This document shows, piece after piece, positions 1 through 7,953 of a stretch of DNA of 64,000 nucleotides; positions within the stretch are counted from its first letter, which is position 1; every line of letters begins with the position of its first letter. The notes under the pieces are model-generated. The model worked only from the letters and a program-made list of their open reading frames with translations. It ran no database searches and had not been told where the DNA came from. The DNA lies in contig JANNOS010000106.1 in assembly GCA_031399315.1 (NCBI GenBank), forward strand, positions 1 through 64,000, given 5' to 3'. This DNA comes from Methylotenera_A sp031399315 (GTDB lineage: Bacteria; Pseudomonadota; Gammaproteobacteria; Burkholderiales; Methylophilaceae). The position numbers were made by a program, and so were the translations under genes.

Positions 1-1120
1 TGGTTTGCGCATTACGTAAATGCAATGGCACTGGTCGCGATTTATCTTGTGCTACAAAACTTTTGGCTTGACTATACGCGTTGTAAGCGGCATTGCTTTT
101 GGGCGCAACCGCGCAATAAAGTACTGCGTTGCTCAAGGCTAACTCACCTTCTGGCGAGCCTAAGCGCTCGTAAATTTGGCAAGCTTCCAGCGCCATGGTC
201 TGCGCTTTTGGGTCGGCTAAACCAATATCCTCAATCGCCATGCGCATAATGCGGCGCCCTAAATAAAGTGGGTCTGCGCCGCCATCGATCATACGCAAAA
301 ACCAATACAGTGCTGCATCTGGGTTTGAGCCACGTACTGATTTATGCAATGCAGAAATCTGGTCATAGAAGGCCTCGCCACCTTTATCAAAACGGCGTAG
401 CTTGCTTGCCATCGTTGTTTGTAAAAAGGCTTCGTCCATATCTGTAATATTTGCGCCGATAGCCGCATTAAATAAGCCTTCTACAAAGTTAAGCAAACGT
501 CTTGCATCACCATCCGCATAAGCCAGCACTTGCTCTTTGACTGCATCGCTGAAGGTAACATTACTCGCAACTAACAGCCTTGCACGTTCTAACAACAATG
601 CCAACTCTGGCTCCGAAAGCGCATTGAGCACAAACACTTGCGCACGGCTTAATAGCGCACTGTTGACTTCAAACGACGGATTTTCTGTGGTGGCGCCAAT
701 AAAAGTAATCAACCCGCTCTCTACAAAGGGCAAAAATGCGTCTTGCTGACCCTTGTTAAATCTGTGAACTTCATCCACAAACAAGATTGTTTTGCGGCCA
801 TGTTGCTGCAAGGTAAGCTCAGCGCGTTCTACCGCATCACGAATATCTTTAATGCCAGAAAGCACCGCAGAAACTGCAATAAACTCGGCATCGGCTGTGT
901 TGGCAATCAGTCTAGCCAAGGTGGTTTTACCCACGCCTGGCGGCCCCCAAAGTATCATCGAAGGTAACTTGCCCGACTGAAACGCCAAGCGCAGCGGTTT
1001 ACTCTCGCCCAACAAGTGCGATTGCCCAACGACTTCGTCTAATGTTTTAGGGCGCAATAACTCGGCGAGTGGGGCTTGTGGCGCCTTGGTTGGAAATTGG
1101 GTTTGAAATAAGCTGTTCAC
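1..1120 (-). CDS. rarA: Replication-associated recombination protein A (RarA/MgsA), 3' end cut off
   Basis: An AAA+ ATPase of the clamp-loader clade that acts at stalled replication forks. I translated it from the reverse strand: a GTG start at 1118-1120 gives VNSLFQTQFPTKAPQAPLAE, then Walker A GPPGVGKTT (about residues 59-67), Walker B with FVDEVHRF (about 114-121), a sensor stretch GATTENPSF, and the C-terminal RarA region down to HLRNA at the window edge. About 373 of the usual 430 or so residues are present. The frame is open to base 1, so the truncation comes from the window and not from mutation. The GTG is chosen because no in-frame ATG precedes the conserved LRPKTLDEVVGQ segment. It lies 83 bp after lolA, in the ftsK-lolA-rarA order common in betaproteobacteria. 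Confidence 0.95.
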   Translation of the reverse strand, partial: MNSLFQTQFPTKAPQAPLAELLRPKTLDEVVGQSHLLGESKPLRLAFQSGKLPSMILWGPPGVGKTTLARLIANTADAEFIAVSAVLSGIKDIRDAVERAELTLQQHGRKTILFVDEVHRFNKGQQDAFLPFVESGLITFIGATTENPSFEVNSALLSRAQVFVLNALSEPELALLLERARLLVASNVTFSDAVKEQVLAYADGDARRLLNFVEGLFNAAIGANITDMDEAFLQTTMASKLRRFDKGGEAFYDQISALHKSVRGSNPDAALYWFLRMIDGGADPLYLGRRIMRMAIEDIGLADPKAQTMALEACQIYERLGSPEGELALSNAVLYCAVAPKSNAAYNAYSQAKSFVAQDKSRPVPLHLRNAQT

Positions 1121-1203
1121 TTATTTTCACTAGAGAATTGAAAAGGTTATTTTATTGGTTTATTGCTGATGTTGCCAGCTAAAATACAACTGGCTGAATT
1201 GCA

Positions 1204-1827
1204 TTACTCACCGACGACATCAGCACCTTTGGGCGTGGTGAACAAAAACGTGGAATCCTGCAAGGTTGGATTGCGCTCTACTTCGCTAAAGGTAATATGC
1301 GTGATATGGTTAAAGCTATCAACCATTTCCATCTTACGTAGCTCGTCCGCCTTAAAGCCAAGCAATACGCGCTCAAAGCCACTATCTTTATCTTTTGGCA
1401 ACGCCAACACCCAAGTTAAACCATCTTTGCGGATTGCATTTTTTAGCGTGAAACTTTTTTCAACTGCTTCGCCGCCAGCGAGCATGGCCGCAGGGCTTGA
1501 GCCTAAAGCTTTGCTTAAGTCACGAATGGTCACTTGCTGTAAATCGGCATCAAATAAAAACACTTGTTTACCATCACTCACAATCTGTTGCTCATAGGGT
1601 TTTTTGTAATCCCAGCGGAATTTATTAGGTCGTTGCAATTGCATGGTGCCTTCCACCTCTTGCTCTTTGCGGCCTTGCTTGTCATTCACCACTTGGCTAA
1701 ATTGCGCACGCATACTGCTGGTATTGTTAAAAAAATCACGCAAGCTAGAAACGCCATCAGCCAATGCCAGATTAGCGAATATCATTAAATAGCCAGATAC
1801 AATTCCAAATAAAACTTTAGTCGTCAC
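1204..1827 (-). CDS. lolA: Outer-membrane lipoprotein carrier protein LolA
   Basis: Periplasmic chaperone that takes lipoproteins from the LolCDE transporter to the outer membrane. The 207-residue product has a hydrophobic N-terminal signal peptide with a likely cut after ALA (residue 23). The mature part shows LolA features: FSQVVNDKQGRKEQEVEGTM, RPNKFRWDYKKPYEQQIVSDG and a long beta-rich body. Length is normal. The ATG at 1827 overlaps the end of ftsK by 11 bp, which suggests coupled translation. Next downstream on the same strand is rarA. Confidence 0.95.
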   Translation of the reverse strand: MTTKVLFGIVSGYLMIFANLALADGVSSLRDFFNNTSSMRAQFSQVVNDKQGRKEQEVEGTMQLQRPNKFRWDYKKPYEQQIVSDGKQVFLFDADLQQVTIRDLSKALGSSPAAMLAGGEAVEKSFTLKNAIRKDGLTWVLALPKDKDSGFERVLLGFKADELRKMEMVDSFNHITHITFSEVERNPTLQDSTFLFTTPKGADVVGE

Positions 1828-4126
1828 TCATACCGCCTTTTGCTAACACTTCTCTATTACCGTTGCTCTGCATGGCAGACACCAAACCTGCACGTTCCAT
1901 ATCTTCTATTAAACGTGCGGCGCGGTTATAACCAATACGCAACTGACGCTGAACCGATGAAATGCTCGCCCGACGGCTTTTTAGCACGATAGAAACCGCT
2001 TCATCGTAAAGCGGGTCTTTCTCTGCGCCATCATCACTAAAATCACCAAGCTCGCCACCACCTTCTGTTTCATTGGTCAATATGCCTTCAATATAGTTCG
2101 GCTCGCTATTGGCTTTTAAGTAATTAACCACTTTATGCACTTCTTGGTCAGACACAAATGCGCCATGAATCCGCTGTGGGTAGCCCGTGCCTGATGGCAT
2201 ATAAAGCATATCCCCTTGGCCTAACAACGCTTCAGCGCCCATTTGGTCTAATATGGTGCGCGAATCGATTTTGCTGGAGACTTGAAACGAGACGCGCGTA
2301 GGCACGTTGGCCTTAATCAAACCCGTAATCACATCTACCGATGGTCGCTGAGTTGCCAAAACTAAGTGAATACCAGAAGCGCGTGCTTTTTGCGCTAGGC
2401 GAGCAATTAACTCTTCTACTTTTTTGCCCACTACCATCATTAAGTCGGCCAACTCATCAATCACTACAACAATAAGCGGCATTTCTTCTAATGGCTCTGG
2501 TGAATCTGGCGTTAAGGTAAATGGATGCGGAATCTTCTCGCCCGCTTTTTCAGCCTCTTTTATTTTTTGATTGTAGCCCGCTAAATTACGCACGCCTAGG
2601 CTAGACATGAGTTTATAGCGGCGCTCCATCTCCGCTACACACCAATTAAGCGCATTGGCCGCTTGGCGCATATCGGTCACCACTGGTGCCAATAGATGTG
2701 GAATACCTTCGTAAACTGAAAGCTCAAGCATTTTCGGGTCAATCAAAATCATGCGCACTTTTGACGCTTCTGATTTGTACAAAAAGCTTAAAATCAAGGC
2801 GTTAATCGCCACCGATTTACCAGAGCCTGTGGTACCAGCCACCAACACGTGCGGCATTTTAGCTAAATCGGCTACGACTGGCTTGCCTGCGATATCTTTA
2901 CCCATGGCAATCGCAATCGGTGAATGCATGTCGGCATACACTTGACTGCTCATAATTTCAGATAAAAAAACAATTTGGCGTTTCGCATTAGGTATTTCCA
3001 AACCCATGCAACTTTTACCAGGTATGGTTTCAACCACACGAATACTCACCACCGAAAGTGCACGCGCCAAGTCTTTTGCTAAGTTGGTAATTTGGCTACC
3101 TTTTACGCCAGCCGCAGGCTCAAATTCAAAGCGTGTAATCACTGGACCAGGTTGCGCAGAAATCACTTTTACTTCAATGCCAAAATCGACCAGTTTTCGC
3201 TCAATTAAACGTGAGGTGAAATCTAGCGTTTCATTAGATGGCAAATCTACCGTATTATTGGCCTCATCCAGCAAATGCAATGGTGGCAAACTAGAATCTG
3301 GATCTGTCGCAAATAGTGTGGTTTGTTTTTCTTTTAATACGCGCTCACTTTTTACAATCTCAGTTTGTGAGGCTTTAATTTCTATAGGCACGCGGTCTTC
3401 AACACGTTTGCGCTCGTTTTCTACAAATTCTTCGCGTTTAAGTTCAACGACTTTACCCGCTTTTCTATCTTGCCAATCATAATATTTATTGAATGTCCAC
3501 TGGTAGCTTGCAATGAGCTTGGCACCTAGCCTTTCGGTCATCATTAGCCACGACCAACCTGAAAATAAGCTAAACCCAATGGCAAATAACAGCAGTAATA
3601 TCATGCTAGAGCCAGCAAACCCAAACATGCCACGCATAGCGCTATCTACAGCTGCGCCTAACATACCGCCTGCGGAAAGTGGTAACTGCGCTGGCAAGCT
3701 AATTAAATGGCCAAACTCAATCGCGCACGAGGTAACAAGTAGTAAACCAAAACCAACTAAGTTAAATACAAAAAATGGACGCTCAGAAACGGTGAGCTCT
3801 AAACGATGATACATCAGCCACACACTGTAGAACGCGAGCACGACCCACCACCAAGCTGAAAAACCGAATAAATACAACAGCATATCGGATATCCACGCAC
3901 CGACTGCACCGCCTGCATTTTGAATGATTGCGCCTTCGCTCGCCATGTGCGACCAAGAAGGGTCTTCTCGAGAATAGCTTGCCAAAATAACCGCAAGATA
4001 CAATCCCACCAAAATAAGGCCCAGCCACCATGCCTCACGAACTAATTTAGCACCATGTTGTTGCATTGGGCTAAGTGGCGCTTGCAGGCGCGCATTGACT
4101 GGTGGTGATTTTTTATTAAAAAACAA
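1817..4126 (-). CDS. ftsK: DNA translocase FtsK
   Basis: Septum-located double-stranded DNA pump that clears the chromosome terminus and activates XerCD. The 769-residue protein has four or more membrane segments (about 31-52, 81-106, 118-140 and 170-196), a short linker with an acidic and lysine-rich stretch (about 215-270), the alpha/beta motor with Walker A GTTGSGKS (about 431-438) and the Walker B region LIVVVIDELADL, and a C-terminal winged-helix gamma domain (about 700-765, RASISSVQRQLRIGYNRA) that reads KOPS sequences. The linker is short, as in SpoIIIE-sized FtsKs. The start is uncertain: the first codon is TTG at 4126, and the first in-frame ATG would give MQQHGAKLVREAWW, 21 residues later and just before the first membrane helix. 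Confidence 0.96.
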   Translation of the reverse strand: MFFNKKSPPVNARLQAPLSPMQQHGAKLVREAWWLGLILVGLYLAVILASYSREDPSWSHMASEGAIIQNAGGAVGAWISDMLLYLFGFSAWWWVVLAFYSVWLMYHRLELTVSERPFFVFNLVGFGLLLVTSCAIEFGHLISLPAQLPLSAGGMLGAAVDSAMRGMFGFAGSSMILLLLFAIGFSLFSGWSWLMMTERLGAKLIASYQWTFNKYYDWQDRKAGKVVELKREEFVENERKRVEDRVPIEIKASQTEIVKSERVLKEKQTTLFATDPDSSLPPLHLLDEANNTVDLPSNETLDFTSRLIERKLVDFGIEVKVISAQPGPVITRFEFEPAAGVKGSQITNLAKDLARALSVVSIRVVETIPGKSCMGLEIPNAKRQIVFLSEIMSSQVYADMHSPIAIAMGKDIAGKPVVADLAKMPHVLVAGTTGSGKSVAINALILSFLYKSEASKVRMILIDPKMLELSVYEGIPHLLAPVVTDMRQAANALNWCVAEMERRYKLMSSLGVRNLAGYNQKIKEAEKAGEKIPHPFTLTPDSPEPLEEMPLIVVVIDELADLMMVVGKKVEELIARLAQKARASGIHLVLATQRPSVDVITGLIKANVPTRVSFQVSSKIDSRTILDQMGAEALLGQGDMLYMPSGTGYPQRIHGAFVSDQEVHKVVNYLKANSEPNYIEGILTNETEGGGELGDFSDDGAEKDPLYDEAVSIVLKSRRASISSVQRQLRIGYNRAARLIEDMERAGLVSAMQSNGNREVLAKGGMSDD

Positions 4127-4162
4127 TATGTTAACAACCTTGTTTAGGGTTAAATGAATATT

Positions 4163-4180
4163 TAATTATTATCATAATTA
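4163..4180. promoter_or_regulatory. A/T-rich inverted repeat between ftsK and dps (possible operator)
   Basis: TAATTAT (4163-4169) and ATAATTA (4174-4180) form a perfect 7-bp inverted repeat with a 4-bp spacer, in the divergent gap between ftsK and dps. It loosely resembles Fur-type boxes, and dps genes are often under iron or peroxide control, but such a symmetric A/T sequence can occur by chance in this A/T-rich gap. Confidence 0.25.
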
Positions 4181-4247
4181 TAGCAAAATCAAATTGCGTA
4201 AAGTGTGTCTAAAATTTAAAATGGTTAATATTAATTAAGGAGCAATC

Positions 4248-4712
4248 ATGGACATCGGAATCAACGAAAAAGATCGCAAAAAAATTGCAGATGGTCTATC
4301 AAGATTATTAGCAGACACCTACTCTCTTTATCTAAAAACGCACTATTTTCATTGGAACGTCACTGGCCCAATGTTCAATACGCTGCACCTCATGTTTGAG
4401 GTGCAATATAACGAGCTGGCGCTGGCGGTAGACTTAGTGGCCGAGCGCATTCGCTCGCTCGATGTGTACGCACCTGGTACTTATAGCCAATTTGCTAAAT
4501 TGACTTCAATTGCAGAATCAAAAGGCGTACCAAAAGCCAATGACATGATTGCTGAGCTTGTGGCTGGGCATGAGGCTGTATGCCGCACTGCGCGCAGTGT
4601 GTTCCCCGCTGCAGAAAAAGCATCAGATGAAGCAACCAACGATTTACTTACGCAACGTTTACAGTTGCATGAAAAAACTGCTTGGATGTTGAGAAGCTTA
4701 TTAGAGAAATAA
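4248..4712 (+). CDS. dps: Dps family ferritin-like DNA-protection protein
   Basis: Forms a 12-subunit shell that oxidises Fe(II) with peroxide and shields DNA in stress. The 154-residue product carries the Dps ferroxidase signature: H32 and H35 in THYFHWNVTG, and D62 and E66 in AVDLVAERIRSLD. A clear Shine-Dalgarno AAGGAG lies a few bases before the ATG. It stands alone between divergent ftsK and co-directional trxB. The lysine-rich N-terminal tail of E. coli Dps is absent; the protein begins MDIGINEKDRKKIADGL. Confidence 0.95.
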   Translation: MDIGINEKDRKKIADGLSRLLADTYSLYLKTHYFHWNVTGPMFNTLHLMFEVQYNELALAVDLVAERIRSLDVYAPGTYSQFAKLTSIAESKGVPKANDMIAELVAGHEAVCRTARSVFPAAEKASDEATNDLLTQRLQLHEKTAWMLRSLLEK

Positions 4713-4803
4713 GTGCCCAAAATATTGGTTGAAATTAGCTTGAAATATAGCGAATCAACCTCATCTTAACCGCCTAACATTCACATTTAGAAAGCAGTAT
4801 TGC

Positions 4804-5754
4804 ATGTCAACTCGTCACCAAAAACTTCTTATTTTGGGCTCAGGCCCTGCTGGTTACTCGGCTGCCGTTTACGCCGCACGTGCCAACCTTAAGCCTGTGC
4901 TTATCACGGGTATTGCGCAAGGTGGTCAGTTGATGACCACAACCGAGGTCGACAACTGGCCAGCCGATGTTGACGGCGTGCAAGGCCCAGAGCTGATGGA
5001 ACGTTTTCAAAAACACGCTGAGCGCTTTAACACCGAAATGATTTTTGACCATATTCACACCACACACTTAAACGAAAAACCAATTCGCTTAGTAGGCGAT
5101 AACGGCGAATACACTTGCGATGCGCTCATTATCGCCACAGGTGCATCAGCACAGTATTTGGGCTTACCAAGTGAAGAAGCATTTAGCGGCAAAGGCGTTT
5201 CCGCTTGTGCCACTTGTGATGGATTTTTCTATCGAAATCAAGAAGTTGCAGTGATTGGCGGCGGCAATACCGCGGTTGAAGAAGCGCTTTATTTAGCGAA
5301 CATTGCCAGCAAAGTGACTTTAGTGCATAGACGCGATAAATTTAAAGCCGAAGCGATTTTGGTGGATAAACTGATGGCGCGCGTGGCGGAAGGCAAGATT
5401 GAACTCCAGCTTTTCCACACACTCGATGAAGTACTAGGTGATAACACTGGCGTGACGGGTATGCGTTTAAAAAATGCACAAACTGGGGCGACAAAAGACA
5501 TTACATTAAAAGGCGTGTTTATTGCCATCGGTCACAAACCAAATACTGATATTTTTGCTGGCCAGCTCGAGATGGAAGGCGGCTACATTGTCACGCAAGC
5601 AGGTCGCGTGGGTAATGCGACGGCTACATCTGTGCCTGGCGTATTTGCTGCGGGCGATGTGCAAGACCATATTTATCGCCAAGCAGTCACCAGCGCTGGC
5701 ACGGGTTGTATGGCAGCGTTGGATGCAGAGCGTTATTTAGCTAATTTAGAGTAA
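4804..5754 (+). CDS. trxB: Thioredoxin-disulfide reductase
   Basis: NADPH-dependent flavoenzyme that keeps thioredoxin reduced in the cytoplasm. The 316-residue product has FAD-binding GSGPAGYSA (about 12-20), the redox-active CATC (C135 and C138) in ACATCDGFF, NADP-binding GGGNTA (about 152-157), and the C-terminal FAD motif AAGDVQDHIYRQAVTSAGTG. Length is typical. The Smr gene follows after a 230-bp repeat-filled gap. Confidence 0.97.
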   Translation: MSTRHQKLLILGSGPAGYSAAVYAARANLKPVLITGIAQGGQLMTTTEVDNWPADVDGVQGPELMERFQKHAERFNTEMIFDHIHTTHLNEKPIRLVGDNGEYTCDALIIATGASAQYLGLPSEEAFSGKGVSACATCDGFFYRNQEVAVIGGGNTAVEEALYLANIASKVTLVHRRDKFKAEAILVDKLMARVAEGKIELQLFHTLDEVLGDNTGVTGMRLKNAQTGATKDITLKGVFIAIGHKPNTDIFAGQLEMEGGYIVTQAGRVGNATATSVPGVFAAGDVQDHIYRQAVTSAGTGCMAALDAERYLANLE

Positions 5755-5762
5755 CGAATATC

Positions 5763-5856
5763 TCCTCGCCCTTTAAGGGAGAGGGCTAGGGAGAGGGTAA
5801 AATCTACCGAACTGAAAGATCGCACCCCCATCCTAACCTTCCCCCTGCTTGGGGAA
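5763..5856. repeat. Interspersed pyrimidine/purine palindromic repeat
   Basis: The stretch after trxB contains inversely related C/T-rich and G/A-rich blocks (CTCGCCCTTTAAGGGAGAGG, then CCTTCCCCCTGCTTGGGGAAGG). They match the common intergenic palindromes of the type CCCTCTCCC...GGGAGAGGG. A related unit is inserted inside metG at 43213-43326. It may act as a terminator for trxB or just be a passive repeat. Confidence 0.6.
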
Positions 5857-5868
5857 GGCAATAAATAG

Positions 5869-5907
5869 ATGCCTTGGGAACCGCATGGATATTGGCTCCC
5901 AGGGCAT
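5869..5907. repeat. 39-bp palindromic element, copy 1 (intergenic, minus orientation)
   Basis: Arms ATGCCTTGGGA (5869-5879) and TCCCAGGGCAT (5897-5907) pair over 11 bp with one G-T wobble. On the minus strand the loop reads GCCAATATCCATGCGGT. The same length and loop are found at 15106-15144, 33777-33815, 46922-46959 and 58277-58315. This copy lies between trxB and the Smr gene, directly after another repeat. Confidence 0.65.
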
Positions 5908-5943
5908 TTAATTTTATAGTTTGAAATAGAAATTTCACCTGCT

Positions 5944-5968
5944 ATTCCGACTTTCGTCGGAATGACGG
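5944..5968. repeat. REP-like hairpin ATTCCGAC-TTTC-GTCGGAAT
   Basis: A perfect 8-bp inverted repeat (5944-5951 and 5956-5963) followed by GACGG, just before the Smr gene. It belongs to the same class as the units at 7818-7942 and is typical of REP sequences in proteobacteria. Confidence 0.6.
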
Positions 5969-5983
5969 CAAAGGATTCTCAAC

Positions 5984-6520
5984 ATGGCAACGGATGAAAA
6001 TTTTGACGAAGCCAAGCTGTTTCAACAAGCCGTAAAAGACGCACGCCCACTGGTTGTCGAGCCAATTCACTCCCCAAAAACACGCCCCAAACCCATAGCC
6101 AAGCACTTTATGCGCGATGAAAAACAAGCGCTTAGAGATTCGTTAAGCGATGACTATATTCCTGCGCACGAGCTAGAAAGCGGCGAAGAGCTACTTTACT
6201 TGCGCGATGGCCAAACCCCCAATATTTTAAGCAAACTGCGCCGCGGCTTTTGGGTGGTGCAAGCGCAGATTGATTTGCATGGTTTGGTCTCGGATGAAGC
6301 GCGCCTGTACGTAGCAGATTTTTTAAACAGCTGCAAAAAACGTAATATTCGCTGTGTGCGCATTGTGCATGGCAAAGGCTTAGGCTCACGCAACCGCGAA
6401 CCCGTGCTTAAACACAAACTGCGCAGCTGGCTAATGCAACGCGACGAGGTCATCGCCTACGCCCAAGCCAAGCCAGAAGACGGCGGCAGCGGTGCGGTGA
6501 TTGTGTTGTTGAAGGCTTAG
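5984..6520 (+). CDS. Smr-domain protein
   Basis: The 178-residue protein has a charged N-terminal half and a C-terminal Smr (small MutS-related) domain, which in other families has nuclease activity. Visible signatures are the LDLHG-like IDLHG (about 96-100) and HGKG (129-132), then SRNREPVLKHKLRSWL and an acidic glycine-rich end before AVIVLLKA. This is the SmrA/YdaL-like layout. The cellular role is not established: proposals for the family include RNA cleavage in ribosome rescue and DNA processing. It sits downstream of trxB behind repeats and probably has its own transcription. No strong Shine-Dalgarno is seen. Confidence 0.85.
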   Translation: MATDENFDEAKLFQQAVKDARPLVVEPIHSPKTRPKPIAKHFMRDEKQALRDSLSDDYIPAHELESGEELLYLRDGQTPNILSKLRRGFWVVQAQIDLHGLVSDEARLYVADFLNSCKKRNIRCVRIVHGKGLGSRNREPVLKHKLRSWLMQRDEVIAYAQAKPEDGGSGAVIVLLKA

Positions 6521-6598
6521 AAAAACAACTGAACTAAAATTGATTTATACTTAACCTTTGAAAGTTTCAATATTATTAAACTTAGGTTATAAAAAATT

Positions 6599-7288
6599 AT
6601 GAAGTTTGAGTTAGAAAAATTCCATAGAAATGTAAGTGAAAAAGACTTATTGGAAGATTTAAAAAATACTCACGCTCTCTTAAGTAAAAATGGCATTTCA
6701 CTTACCTTCAGGTCATATAACGAAGCAGGGAAATATTCAGTTGCCCCCATAATAGCTCGATTTGGTTCATGGAATGAAGGTCTGAGGCAAGCAGGTCTAG
6801 ACATTAATGTAGAAAAAAATATTTCCGATAGAGACCTGTTTATAAATATAGAAGAAGTTTGGACTTCACTTGGTCGGCAACCTAAATTTAGGGATTTAAC
6901 TAAGCCACTCTCAAAATACACAACTAGCGCCTATATTGAGCGTTTCGGTGGATGGCGAAATTCACTAGAAGCTTTTGTAAAATATATCAACGAAGACGAA
7001 GAATTAGAAGAAATTAACTATGAAATTGAAGAGTCCTTGGCACTCGCAGAATTAGTAAAAAAGAGAAGAACAAGTCGCAATATTTCTGACAGAATGCGAT
7101 TTAGAATTCTTTCAAGAGATGGTTTTACATGTCAATCTTGCGGAGCTAGCCCAATCAAAGAGCGAGGGGTTGAGTTGCACGTTGACCATATATTGCCTTG
7201 GTCAAAGGGTGGTGAAACAGTTGAAGAAAATTTACAAACAAAATGCATAAAGTGTAACTTAGGCAAAGGTAATGCCTTTGACAAGTGA
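6599..7288 (+). CDS. HNH endonuclease with homing-endonuclease-associated repeats
   Basis: A 229-residue protein. The C-terminal HNH nuclease has a zinc site of two CxxC pairs (C178/C181 and C216/C219), the catalytic core LHVDHILPWSKGG (H194, D196, H197) and the Asn of EENLQTKC (about 211). The N-terminal half has two similar repeats, each ending FGSWNEGL or FGGWRNSL (about 15-65 and 77-125), which look like the small DNA-binding repeats of homing endonucleases. It is A/T-richer than its neighbours and has no partner methylase, so it looks like a solitary acquired gene. It could be a homing or phage-derived nuclease, or a defence nuclease; neither is shown by context. It ends 6 bp from the convergent NTF2-like gene. 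Confidence 0.85.
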   Translation: MKFELEKFHRNVSEKDLLEDLKNTHALLSKNGISLTFRSYNEAGKYSVAPIIARFGSWNEGLRQAGLDINVEKNISDRDLFINIEEVWTSLGRQPKFRDLTKPLSKYTTSAYIERFGGWRNSLEAFVKYINEDEELEEINYEIEESLALAELVKKRRTSRNISDRMRFRILSRDGFTCQSCGASPIKERGVELHVDHILPWSKGGETVEENLQTKCIKCNLGKGNAFDK

Positions 7289-7294
7289 TTCAAT

Positions 7295-7774
7295 TTACAA
7301 CCCCAACTCACTTAAACTCGCATGGTCATCTGGTCTCCGCCCTAGTGGCCAAAAGAATTTTCGCTCACTCTCGTTTATTGGTAAATCGTTAATACTGGCG
7401 TAGCGCAGTTCCATTAAGCCATTGGTATCGAACTGCCAGTTTTCGTTGCCGTAGCTTCTAAACCAGTTGCCAGCATCGTCATGCCATTCATAAGCAAAGC
7501 GCACCGCGATGCGGTTATCAGTAAACGTCCATAGCTCTTTAATCAGCCTGTATTCCAGCTCTTTCGCCCATTTGCGGGTTAAAAATTCCACAATTTGCGC
7601 CCGACCTTTGGGAAACTCCGCGCGGTTGCGCCATTGCGAATCGACCGTATACACCATTGAAACACGCTGCGGATCGCGGCTGTTCCAACCATCTTCTGCC
7701 ATGCGCACTTTTTGGATTGCGGTTTCACAGGTAAAAGGTGGTACGGGTGGGCGGGTTTCTGTTTCAGAATTCAC
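7295..7774 (-). CDS. NTF2-like protein, DUF1348 family
   Basis: A 159-residue protein of the SnoaL/NTF2-like fold, DUF1348 type. Recognisable segments are the helix EDGWNSRDPQRVSMVYT, the family motif SQWRNRAEFPKGR, then FLTRKWAKELEYRLIKELW, and the end WPLGRRPDDHASLSELGL. Proteins of this family are small soluble cone-shaped barrels. No reaction is established for them, and the neighbours do not suggest one. Confidence 0.85.
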   Translation of the reverse strand: MNSETETRPPVPPFTCETAIQKVRMAEDGWNSRDPQRVSMVYTVDSQWRNRAEFPKGRAQIVEFLTRKWAKELEYRLIKELWTFTDNRIAVRFAYEWHDDAGNWFRSYGNENWQFDTNGLMELRYASINDLPINESERKFFWPLGRRPDDHASLSELGL

Positions 7775-7817
7775 GATATCACTCCTTACATTAATAACAT
7801 TGACTTAAATGCTACTC

Positions 7818-7942
7818 GTCATTCCGTGCTTGACACGGAATCCAGTGACTTTTTAGCAATGCTTGCAGCTTGCTGGCTTTAGTATTACTTATCAGTTTTC
7901 CCTGATAACGACGCTGGATACCGACCTTCGTCGGTATGACGG
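7818..7942. repeat. Pair of inverted REP-like hairpins
   Basis: Two hairpins face each other: ATTCCGTG (7821-7828) with CACGGAAT (7834-7841), and ATACCGAC (7918-7925) with GTCGGTAT (7930-7937). The outer ends (GTCATTCCG and CGGTATGAC) are also inversely related. This is the arrangement of a composite REP (BIME-like) element. It fills the gap between the ABC transporter and the DUF1348 gene. Confidence 0.65.
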
Positions 7943-7953
7943 CTAATGAGATT

